Of a stretch of 14,154 nt of DNA, positions 6,721 through 12,671 are shown piece by piece. Origin of the DNA: Chloroflexota bacterium (GTDB lineage: Bacteria; Chloroflexota; Dehalococcoidia; Dehalococcoidales; RBG-16-60-22). A program made the translations under genes and the position numbers. The stretch is from assembly GCA_025358235.1 (NCBI GenBank), contig JANYKH010000301.1:1-14154 (forward strand), written 5' to 3'. The first letter of the stretch is position 1. Every line of letters begins with the position of its first letter. The notes under the pieces are model-generated. The model was not told where the DNA came from and made no database searches. It saw nothing but the letters and a program-made list of their open reading frames with translations.

Positions 6721-6738
6721 TGTCGTTTCAAAACGACA
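6721..6738. repeat. 18-bp palindrome upstream of prsW (possible operator)
   Basis: TGTCGTTT and AAACGACA are separated by two bases, 62 bases upstream of the prsW start. An 8-bp palindrome ATGTACAT (6711-6718) lies beside it. The size and symmetry suit a dimeric repressor site, but no canonical promoter is recognised around it. It could equally be a small mRNA hairpin between the methyltransferase and prsW. Confidence 0.4.
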
Positions 6739-6799
6739 CTTTATTTAATACTACCTCATGCGGCGGCGGTTAAAATTCATCAACCAAGAAACCGGGTCT

Positions 6800-7393
6800 T
6801 TAAGAACCTTTTCTTAACAGCGCCGTATGGCTGAAGAAGACTTTGGGCTGTTCCACCATATTCAACTTCAGCGACTCAGCTGTTTTAATTGTCTCTTCAA
6901 AGGCGTTATTTGTGACGTGAAAGTTTGGTTCCGCGATAAGCATCAATCCACCCGGCTTCAGTTTCGACGTTATCTCGGTCAAAAATCGGTGTTGATCCGG
7001 CACCTCATGTACCATCCAGAAGGCCAAGCAAAAGTCTACCGGCTCGCTGATGCAGATCTTATCAGGTTCGCTCTGGTGCAGCAGTATGCGGTCCTGTAAT
7101 TTTGCTTTGACCGCCCTCTGCCGGATCGCTTCAAGCATCTGTGGTTGCAGGTCTGCCGCAATCACCTTGCCGGAACTGCCCACCAGCCTGGCCATGGGAA
7201 TCGTGAAATAGCCCATGCCGGGGCCAACATCGAGGCAAGTCCAGCCCGTGACGACATACGATTTGAGGATTCTCTCCGGATTCTGAAAGATTCTTCTCAG
7301 TGGATTGTCGAAAGTGAAACATAGCCACCACGGGCATACCTTGTGCATTTTGTGAAAAGATTTATGTATATGCCCTTTTTGTGGCTCGTGCAT
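6800..7393 (-). CDS. Class I SAM-dependent methyltransferase
   Basis: A 197-aa protein with a Rossmann-type methyltransferase core. Motif I is CLDVGPGMGYFT (53-64), the acidic residue after strand 2 is D81 (AADLQPQM), D120 lies in the post-IV region (PVDFCLAFWMVHE), and LKPGGLMLIAEPNFH (145-159) is the strand 5 region. The fold resembles UbiE/Methyltransf_11 and 31 families; the substrate cannot be told. The first 25 residues are unusual: five histidines after Met (H2, H8, H10, H14, H17) and C20-PWWL-C25, suggesting a metal site or metal-related substrate. GGGAGG lies 5 bases before ATG. It is transcribed toward prsW, 140 bases away, and could share its transcript. Confidence 0.85.
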   Translation of the reverse strand: MHEPQKGHIHKSFHKMHKVCPWWLCFTFDNPLRRIFQNPERILKSYVVTGWTCLDVGPGMGYFTIPMARLVGSSGKVIAADLQPQMLEAIRQRAVKAKLQDRILLHQSEPDKICISEPVDFCLAFWMVHEVPDQHRFLTEITSKLKPGGLMLIAEPNFHVTNNAFEETIKTAESLKLNMVEQPKVFFSHTALLRKGS

Positions 7394-7494
7394 TTTATCC
7401 TCCCGGGTCAGAATATTTAGACTATGCCACAGGCATGGTTAAGACGCAACCCCTGGAAAAAGTGTCAGCCGGTCTAACCGGTACAAAACAGGCA

Positions 7495-7523
7495 TTGCAA
7501 ATTGGATTTCAAAGGGCTATATT
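7495..7523 (+). promoter_or_regulatory. Putative promoter for the small membrane protein gene
   Basis: TTGCAA (7495-7500) and TATATT (7518-7523) are spaced by 17 bp, 30 bases before the ATG at 7553. The region between the divergent methyltransferase gene and this one also holds a short inverted repeat ATGCC-ACA-GGCAT (7424-7436). Confidence 0.5.
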
Positions 7524-7552
7524 TACCCTAAAGGCACGGAACAGGAGAGAGA

Positions 7553-7807
7553 ATGCTGCTTGGGGAAGAATCCAAATTTATCTGGCTAGGGGCGCTTTTT
7601 CTTTTCTTCGGTATCGTAGCGATCCTGCTGGGCCAGGCTGAGGAGAGTTCATACGAAAACGCTCTCTCAAGAAGGTTTGATCTCCGTGAATTTGTCGAGC
7701 GCTCTCCCAAATGGCCCCAACCCCACTCCCTAAGAATCGGCGGGTTGATCTCCATCGCTGTCGGCGTCGTCCTGGTTGCTATCGCCCTATTTAACTATTA
7801 CACTTAG
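7553..7807 (+). CDS. Small two-helix membrane protein of unknown function
   Basis: I do not recognise this 84-aa protein. It has two hydrophobic helices (about 9-27 and 61-82) joined by a polar, charged loop (about 29-57) rich in Ser, Glu and Arg, ending NYYT. A clear AGGAG (7543-7547) lies 5 bases before ATG and a plausible promoter lies upstream, which supports it as a real gene. It is convergent with speE (29-base gap) and divergent from the methyltransferase gene. With positive charges in the loop, both termini may face the outside. No catalytic motif is seen. Confidence 0.7.
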   Translation: MLLGEESKFIWLGALFLFFGIVAILLGQAEESSYENALSRRFDLREFVERSPKWPQPHSLRIGGLISIAVGVVLVAIALFNYYT

Positions 7808-7836
7808 TCCCGGCGTAATAATCCGGACTTCGGAAA

Positions 7837-8760
7837 TTACTTCGAGACGAATATGGGGCTATTTTCTGTAATTATCGCTTTCTGCGCCGCTATGGCCGCC
7901 CGCAAGTACTTCGGTTGCGCGAACATCCCCCGATGCGATTCAGCGTCATAAAATCTCAGGTTACCTTTTACCAGTTCAGCCACTCTTTTGGTAATTTCCC
8001 CTTCGGATAGATCCAGTGCGACGGGGCGGTCTGAGGCCACCAGGAAACCCCACAGGTTATCAAAGGCGGGGATATGGGCGGTATACAGCCTGGAGGACGC
8101 AAAAACCGACCTGACGGTGTTGTTGATCGTGGTGGCGGTATTCATATTTACCAGCGTACAAGCGTCAATCTGGGCGCATAATACGCCGCCGGGTGTAAGT
8201 TTAGAGCGGAGAGCCTGATAGAACTCTTCGGTGTAAAGCTTGTAAGCCGGCCCGCCCTGCAGCGGTGAGCACAGGTCAGAAATGATCACATCGAATTTTA
8301 ACCGGGTATCTTTAACGAAATCCAGGGCATCACCGATAACCAGCCGGGTTTTGGGGTTTTCAAACGCGCCGGCGCTGTAACCCGGCAAGTGCTCCCGGCA
8401 AAAACCGACCGCATCGCCATCGATGTCCACCATGTAAGCGGCATCGATCGTGCGGTATTTTAAGACTTCCCGCAGCGTGGCACCTTCCCCTCCCCCCAGA
8501 ATCAAGACTTGGCGCGGCTTGCCATGCATGAGCATCGCGGGGTGCACCAGGGCTTCATGGTAGACAAACTCGTCCTTTTCCGAAGATTGCAGGTCATTGT
8601 CCATGATCAGGCACTTGCCGAATGTGGGGGACTGCCCTATCTTAACTGACTGGAAAGCGGTCTTTTTAGAAACCAGCCAGTGTATCATGCGGTGTTTATG
8701 CTGTTCATTTTCACCAAAACGTTCGGTGAACCAGATGTTCTTTTCAATACTGGATGCCAC
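7837..8760 (-). CDS. speE: Spermidine/thermospermine synthase-like aminopropyltransferase
   Basis: SpeE-family enzymes transfer the aminopropyl group of decarboxylated AdoMet to a polyamine. This protein (307 aa) shows the N-terminal beta domain, YHE (67-69), the nucleotide loop GGGEGATLREV (89-99), the ribose-binding acidic region around D112, GDALDF (143-148) and the active-site loop SDLCSPLQGGPAYKLYT (161-177). Catalytic D162 is present, but the second Asp of the usual D-x-x-D pair, which binds the diamine, is S165. GGGEG and the GGPxYxLYT and YTAHIPAF-WGF segments resemble ACL5/thermospermine-synthase-type enzymes from memory. The start is GTG at 8760 with GAGGAG five bases upstream. It lies downstream of speD on the same strand after a 228-base spacer that includes a hairpin. 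The precise product is uncertain. Confidence 0.85.
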   Translation of the reverse strand: MASSIEKNIWFTERFGENEQHKHRMIHWLVSKKTAFQSVKIGQSPTFGKCLIMDNDLQSSEKDEFVYHEALVHPAMLMHGKPRQVLILGGGEGATLREVLKYRTIDAAYMVDIDGDAVGFCREHLPGYSAGAFENPKTRLVIGDALDFVKDTRLKFDVIISDLCSPLQGGPAYKLYTEEFYQALRSKLTPGGVLCAQIDACTLVNMNTATTINNTVRSVFASSRLYTAHIPAFDNLWGFLVASDRPVALDLSEGEITKRVAELVKGNLRFYDAESHRGMFAQPKYLRAAIAAQKAIITENSPIFVSK

Positions 8761-8945
8761 AATAACTCCTCGGCATGAAATAACATTGGGAAAAGACTTG
8801 GTGAACGCGCACGAAGCGCCGGAATGCAGAATGGGTCCGGGTTTACGGTGGAGTACCGGGGTTAGAAACGGGGAGGGCGAAATTCACCGACTTACGACCG
8901 GCAGTGAAAAGAAACAACAGATCACTCTCCAACCTTAGGGGCTGG

Positions 8946-8963
8946 AAAAGGCCTGAACAGGCC
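8946..8963 (-). terminator. Weak intrinsic terminator after speD
   Basis: On the minus strand, GGCCT-GTTC-AGGCC (8950-8963) is followed by TTTT (8946-8949), 25 bases beyond the speD stop codon. The stem is short, so it may only partly stop transcripts, making speE expression lower than or separate from speD. Confidence 0.5.
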
Positions 8964-8988
8964 GTGGTCTGTGTACCGCTGTCTGGGT

Positions 8989-9369
8989 CTACTTGCATAA
9001 AGCTGCTTGGGCTCTATCCGCCACCAGTAAACCCCGCTGAATTTCAATTACGGAGTAGTTGGCGGACTTGAGAGCTTTGACCAGAATATCGGCGGCGACT
9101 TCAGGTTTCACCGATGTACCGCAGGTGAAAATATCCGCGGCGGCATACCCGTATTCAGGCCAGGTGTGGATGAAGAGGTGAGATTCCGCGATCGTTACGA
9201 CGCCGCTGACGCCCTGCGGGATATAGGTGTGGAAGCATTCACCCATAATGGTGGCTCCGCACTTCTCAGCCGCCTCCAGCATCGTAGCTTTCAAAAAGTT
9301 CAGGTCGTTCAAAGCTTCCTTGTCGCAGTCCTTAAGTTCCAGAAGTATGTGTTTTCCTAATGCGTTCAA
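8989..9369 (-). CDS. speD: S-adenosylmethionine decarboxylase proenzyme (prokaryotic class 1B)
   Basis: AdoMet decarboxylase supplies the aminopropyl donor for SpeE. At 126 aa it has the short SpeD form of Thermotoga/Bacillus. Self-cleavage at E62/S63 in AESH converts S63 to the pyruvoyl group. H68 (HTWPEYG) and C83 (FTCG) are the other conserved active-site residues, at exactly the classical spacing. The start is TTG at 9369: the only fitting upstream ribosome-binding site is AAAGGAGGG, 8-9 bases away, and no ATG or GTG lies in frame near it. A C-terminal tail (about 113-126) follows the core. It is the first gene of the speD-speE pair. Confidence 0.95.
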   Translation of the reverse strand: MNALGKHILLELKDCDKEALNDLNFLKATMLEAAEKCGATIMGECFHTYIPQGVSGVVTIAESHLFIHTWPEYGYAAADIFTCGTSVKPEVAADILVKALKSANYSVIEIQRGLLVADRAQAALCK

Positions 9370-9403
9370 CCCACGATCCCTCCTTTATTTGCGGTAATTA
9401 ATA

Positions 9404-9459
9404 AACGCCGCTTTCGGCGCGTATCAGTATATTATGCTATAATTTCCTGCCTATTTAAA
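9404..9459 (-). promoter_or_regulatory. Putative speD promoter and leader hairpin
   Basis: On the minus strand, TTTAAA (9459-9454) and CATAAT (9436-9431) are 17 bp apart; TATACT (9431-9426) is an alternative -10. The leader then contains CGCCG-AAAG-CGGCG followed by a T-rich stretch, ahead of the speD Shine-Dalgarno. The hairpin could be a weak attenuator or an mRNA-stabilising 5' end. I recognise no known riboswitch. Confidence 0.35.
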
Positions 9460-9466
9460 CTCCAAT

Positions 9467-9497
9467 AAAAAACCCAGAAGGCTTCAGACCCTCCAGG
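9467..9497 (-). terminator. Intrinsic terminator after the DRTGG-domain gene
   Basis: On the minus strand, CCTGGAGGG (9497-9489) and CCTTCTGGG (9481-9473) pair over 9 bp with three G.U pairs around loop TCTGAAG. A TTTTTT run (9472-9467) follows. It lies 33 bases beyond the stop codon and separates this gene from speD. Confidence 0.75.
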
Positions 9498-9529
9498 AAT
9501 TATGGGTACAGGATTATGCGGCTGGGATA

Positions 9530-10483
9530 CTATTTTGCCGGGACAAGCCTGGCGCAGACACCCTTCAAGCCGATATTTTTTTCGAACAGGTCACTCAACA
9601 GGGCCAGTTTCTCCTCATGGTGAAATTGGGATTTATCCAGAATAGTCTCGATATCCTTAACGATATCAGGGACGGACTTTTCACTTTGCAGAATGGGCAC
9701 ACCCTTGTTTTCCGCTTTGAATGCTACGCTGTGAATGGGCGCTTTCTTCGAGCCGCCGAGGACCAGGCAGACGGTATCTGTTTCCAGCGCAGCAAGCTGC
9801 ATATCCGGTCGGTCAATGTGCAATACGGCAGCTTTGGCAGCCTTGCGGTTGTAATAGGGCAGGCCGGAATCAATAGACAGCGCGCCCAGCATGACGTTTT
9901 CTACCAATCGGCCGGACTTTTCCGGGTTATTCAGGATACTGGCTTTAATACCCGCGGCGATATCAGCTACGGAAGGAGCCAGCAAAGAGCGATCTTCCGG
10001 CACGACGCCGAGAAGGCTAACTCCGGAGGCTCCCAGCCGGGCGGCTTCAGTTTCTTTCGCTTTGGCGAGGTCATGTTTTGGTACTTTGTTAACAATAACA
10101 CCCAGAAGCTGAGCAGCGAAAGCCTTGTAAGATTCGGGGTGGGGGGCATTCCAGGCTTCCACCAGGATTATTCTGGCAGACTGAGATGCCGCGAGGCGTG
10201 CCAGTTCAGCAGAAAGCTGACTATCAGCCGTCGCCTCAATGATGACGGAGTCTTTTCCGGATGAGGCGGTTTTATAAGCGGTTTCCAGGTTACCAGGGGC
10301 AAAGTTGGTTGCTGTGCCTTCTGCCAGACTTAATAATTTGCCCATAAACAAGCCATCCGCCGCATTTTCACCGGCTCTAAGGTAACCGACTTTTTTTGCA
10401 GGCGCAAGGCAACGGGCAAGAGCAGCACACAGTGCCGTTTTACCTACCCGGGCATCAGCTGAAACCACTATTATAACGGCCAC
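9530..10483 (-). CDS. P-loop (BioD/Pta-N-like) and DRTGG-domain protein
   Basis: A 317-aa protein. The N-terminal P-loop NTPase domain of the dethiobiotin-synthetase/cobyrinate-synthase type carries SADARVGKT (8-16), with Ser in place of the usual first Gly of the Walker A motif. A C-terminal DRTGG domain (about 190-285) opens with GRLVENVMLGALS and contains VCLVLGG. The same pair of domains precedes the catalytic domain in long phosphotransacetylases, but here they stand alone with no acetyltransferase part. The function is probably regulatory nucleotide binding and is unknown. I chose GTG at 10483, which has GGAGG 7 bases upstream. A TTG 17 codons further out lies upstream of the likely -10 box and adds an unconserved-looking tail. 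Confidence 0.8.
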   Translation of the reverse strand: MAVIIVVSADARVGKTALCAALARCLAPAKKVGYLRAGENAADGLFMGKLLSLAEGTATNFAPGNLETAYKTASSGKDSVIIEATADSQLSAELARLAASQSARIILVEAWNAPHPESYKAFAAQLLGVIVNKVPKHDLAKAKETEAARLGASGVSLLGVVPEDRSLLAPSVADIAAGIKASILNNPEKSGRLVENVMLGALSIDSGLPYYNRKAAKAAVLHIDRPDMQLAALETDTVCLVLGGSKKAPIHSVAFKAENKGVPILQSEKSVPDIVKDIETILDKSQFHHEEKLALLSDLFEKNIGLKGVCARLVPAK

Positions 10484-10516
10484 GGAATATCCTCCAGCCC
10501 AATCCGCTAATTTTAT

Positions 10517-10522
10517 ATTATA
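10517..10522 (-). promoter_or_regulatory. -10 box (TATAAT) for the DRTGG-domain gene
   Basis: A perfect TATAAT on the minus strand, 34 bases upstream of the chosen GTG start. The best -35 partner at 17 bp is TTACTG, a weak match. If real, transcription starts near 10510, which rules out the longer TTG-started reading. Confidence 0.45.
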
Positions 10523-10624
10523 ACTCTTATTCAAGCCGGCAGTAAATACGTACCTTTCCTTAAGGATAAAATATTTTATTTATGGGTAAAATGTAATCGT
10601 ATCTTTGTCAGGGAGGAGAACGGT

Positions 10625-11446
10625 ATGGTAGCTAAACTTGATAATATCCCTGAAACAAAACGAATGCCCGTTTTATTTTTGGGCCACGGCAATCCCATGA
10701 ATGCCCTGGCGCACAATATATTCACGGAGAGCCTGGCCGGAGTGGCAAGGAATATTCCTCGCCCCCGCGCCGTTCTGATGATATCTGCCCACTGGCTGAC
10801 GAACAGTCCGCGGGTGTCATGTGTCGAAAAGCCCAAAACAATCCACTATTTTTATGGCTTTCCGGACGAGTTGTACCGTGTGAAGTATCCCTGCCCCGGA
10901 GCCCCGGAATTAGCTGCCATCACTGCGGGAATAGCGCCCGCCAAAATGGAGTGCACTCTGGATTGGGGGCTGGATCATGGCGCGTGGTCCGTTTTAAGGC
11001 ATATGTACCCTCAGGCAGACGTTCCGGTTTTTGAACTTAGTCTGGACTATTCACTTAACGATTGGCAGCCCAAACCGCTGCGCTACCACTATGACCTGGG
11101 AAAATTGCTCGGGCCTCTGCGGAGGAAGGGCGTGTTGGTGGTGGGTTCCGGGAATATCGTGCATAACCTGGGGTTGGCCGATTTCGGGAATATGGATGCT
11201 GCGCCCGAGGACTGGGCAGTGGACTTCGATGAGAAGGTCAAAAAACATCTTCAGAACCGGAACCATACGGCGCTGATCGACTATTTAAGCATTGGCAAGT
11301 CTGCGACTCTTGCAGTGCCGACCCTAGACCATTATTTGCCGATGATTTACACTATCGCTTTGCAGGAGCAAGATGAAAAACTACAATTCACCTGGGGAGG
11401 TTATCAACATGGCACGATTTCGATGCGGTGTTTCCAAATAGGGTAG
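10625..11446 (+). CDS. DODA-type extradiol ring-opening dioxygenase homologue (LigB/YgiD family)
   Basis: A 273-aa protein of the class III extradiol dioxygenase superfamily, closest in pattern to YgiD and plant 4,5-DOPA dioxygenase. Visible metal and active-site motifs are H21 in FLGHGNP, H56 in ISAHW, H118 in LDHGAW, H180 in SGNIVHNL and a C-terminal HGTISMR. Such enzymes open catechol rings with Fe or Zn; the substrate in an apparently anaerobic lineage is unclear, and a non-oxygenase role is possible. GGGAGGAG (10611-10618) lies 6 bases before ATG. It is divergent from the DRTGG-domain gene. The Memo-like AmrB gene 2.3 kb downstream shares the same fold, so the two should not be confused: this one has all DODA motifs. 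Confidence 0.88.
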   Translation: MVAKLDNIPETKRMPVLFLGHGNPMNALAHNIFTESLAGVARNIPRPRAVLMISAHWLTNSPRVSCVEKPKTIHYFYGFPDELYRVKYPCPGAPELAAITAGIAPAKMECTLDWGLDHGAWSVLRHMYPQADVPVFELSLDYSLNDWQPKPLRYHYDLGKLLGPLRRKGVLVVGSGNIVHNLGLADFGNMDAAPEDWAVDFDEKVKKHLQNRNHTALIDYLSIGKSATLAVPTLDHYLPMIYTIALQEQDEKLQFTWGGYQHGTISMRCFQIG

Positions 11447-11469
11447 CATCTCTATTGCTTCCGGGACGT

Positions 11470-11475
11470 TATAAT
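11470..11475 (+). promoter_or_regulatory. -10-like box upstream of the Hint lipoprotein gene
   Basis: TATAAT lies 25 bases before the ATG at 11501, in the 54-base gap after the dioxygenase gene. No good -35 hexamer lies at 16-18 bp; TTGCTT at 11455 is only 9 bases away. It may allow independent expression of the lipoprotein gene, but read-through from the dioxygenase gene is equally possible. Confidence 0.3.
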
Positions 11476-11500
11476 TAAAAATGGGACGGGAGGCGACCTG

Positions 11501-12430
11501 ATGTCTATAAGTAAAAATATTTTGGCAATTATAGCCGTTCTGGGTATCCTGTTGTCAGGATGTATGACAACTCCGACTCCCACCCCCTCAGTCACCCCAA
11601 CGTCTACGCCTACCGTGTCAGTGTCGCCAACCCCGGCTATTTCAATCTATGACGCTGAATATATTCTTCTTGGCAAATATTTCGACTATTTCTGGTGTGA
11701 TCCTGATTTCTACCCCGTCGCAAGACCGGGGATTGAAGAGAAGAACGCCGCTGACCAGTTTGCGGGCATCAAGGCTAATCTGTCTGAATTTACTGCCATA
11801 ATCGGGCACCTCAAATTGGCCGATAAAGCGGACTATACCGATCAGGAGAAACTGGAAATATATCGCCAGCACAAGACCCTGCTGCGGGCTTTGCAGATTG
11901 CAGCCGTGCCGGAGGGTGGCTACAAATTTACGGTCAGGGTGGGGCAGAACCAGGGGCAGCAAATTGATGGTTTTGTAAATGCCCGCGGCCAGATAACCGA
12001 GTCCGGCCGTACCACCAGTTTCAACACCTGTCCCATTTGTTTGACTGCCGGGACGCTGATTGAGACTCCGGAAGGACCGATTCCGGTGGAACAGGTAAGA
12101 GCCGGAACAATAGTCTGGACGATGGATGAACAAGGTAAAATTGTTGCCGCGCCGGTGCTTAAAATATCAAATACCCCTGTCCCGGCGGGATTCCAGGTAG
12201 TGAAGGTTAGCCTGAGTGACGGACGATCGGTTGCCGCATCGCCGGGGCATCCTACTGCTGAACTGCGCCCGCTTGGTGATTACCGGGTGGGGGACAGTCT
12301 GGACGGGGCGGTGATAACGGGATTCATTTTGGAAACTTATGACGGCAGCGCGACTTATGACCTGCTGCCGGCCGGGGAGACCGGCCTTTACAAGGCCAAT
12401 GGTATTTGGTTAAAATCCACGCTCTGGTAA
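11501..12430 (+). CDS. Lipoprotein with C-terminal Hint (hedgehog/intein-type) domain
   Basis: A 309-aa protein with three parts. First, a lipoprotein signal peptide: Lys5, a hydrophobic stretch at 7-18, and lipobox LSGC with C21. Second, a Thr/Pro/Ser-rich linker (23-46) and a globular region (47-176) I do not recognise. Third, a Hint domain (180-309). Block A is C180-LTAGTLIETPEGPIPVEQV with the nucleophilic Cys, Gly184 and Thr185. Block B is S247-P-G-H250-P. The block F region is TYDLLPAGETGLYKANGI (285-302). It ends in LKSTLW, so the His-Asn and C-extein needed for splicing are missing. The expected reaction is hedgehog-like: N-S acyl shift at C180, then thioester cleavage by a nucleophile, which would separate a membrane-anchored N-terminal part from the Hint part. 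C177 forms CPIC with C180. GGGAGG lies 7 bases before ATG. Processing is inferred, not shown. Confidence 0.8.
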   Translation: MSISKNILAIIAVLGILLSGCMTTPTPTPSVTPTSTPTVSVSPTPAISIYDAEYILLGKYFDYFWCDPDFYPVARPGIEEKNAADQFAGIKANLSEFTAIIGHLKLADKADYTDQEKLEIYRQHKTLLRALQIAAVPEGGYKFTVRVGQNQGQQIDGFVNARGQITESGRTTSFNTCPICLTAGTLIETPEGPIPVEQVRAGTIVWTMDEQGKIVAAPVLKISNTPVPAGFQVVKVSLSDGRSVAASPGHPTAELRPLGDYRVGDSLDGAVITGFILETYDGSATYDLLPAGETGLYKANGIWLKSTLW

Positions 12431-12503
12431 ATTAATTCGGTTAAGATTGGATTAGGTACGTATACGAATACCCATTGACTGTGTTGCCGCATATAATCCT
12501 GGT

Positions 12504-12608
12504 GTAACGTCATGGCGGGCTCAGTGAACCTGGGGAAAGCGGAATCCCAGTCGTTACTGCAGCGAAACAATTGACGCTGGCTTTGACGCTGTTGAAGTGA
12601 GCGTCAAA
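12504..12608 (+). ncRNA. Candidate structured leader or small RNA (three hairpins)
   Basis: A TATAAT (12492-12497) predicts a start near 12504. From that point three potential hairpins follow back to back. H1 has outer stem GTAACG (12504-12509)/CGTTAC (12552-12557) enclosing CTGGG (12530-12534)/CCCAG (12546-12550). H2 is CAGCG (12560-12564)/CGCTG (12575-12579). H3 is TTTGACGCT (12582-12590)/AGCGTCAAA (12600-12608). No coding potential is seen. It matches no riboswitch I can recall. It may be a leader of the radical SAM gene at 12672 or a separate RNA. No -35 box fits the TATAAT, so the start is tentative. Confidence 0.35.
12571..12608. repeat. Three copies of TTGACGCT (two direct, one inverted)
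   Basis: TTGACGCT occurs at 12571-12578 and 12583-12590 as direct copies 12 bases apart, and inverted as AGCGTCAA at 12600-12607. The last two form a perfect 9-bp inverted repeat with a 9-base spacer. This could be a regulator binding array upstream of the radical SAM gene or an RNA hairpin. Confidence 0.55.
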
Positions 12609-12671
12609 CTCTGATAAATATTCAGCGCGATACGCCCCCAGGGGTGATATAATCGGTTCGAAAGAGGCAAC

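Noticed and set aside
7822..7834. Hairpin TCCG-GACTT-CGGA between the convergent small-protein and speE genes
   Set aside because: Only 4 bp of stem and no T-run on either strand; not convincing as a terminator.
9617..10264. 215-codon open frame on the + strand
   Set aside because: It is antisense to the DRTGG-domain gene, which has clear domains, start signals and a terminator; the + frame shows no family features.
10484..10534. TTG start at 10534 for the DRTGG-domain gene
   Set aside because: It lies upstream of a TATAAT box, and GTG at 10483 has GGAGG at good spacing.
11455..11475. TTGCTT plus TATAAT as a full promoter for the lipoprotein gene
   Set aside because: Spacer is 9 bases; not a workable promoter as a pair.
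12038..12430. Splicing intein inside the lipoprotein
   Set aside because: There is no terminal His-Asn, no following Cys/Ser/Thr junction and no C-extein, so splicing is not expected; hedgehog-like cleavage fits better.
12475..12497. TTGACT plus TATAAT as a full promoter
   Set aside because: The spacer is only 11 bases, too short for sigma70; only the -10 box is kept as a tentative signal.
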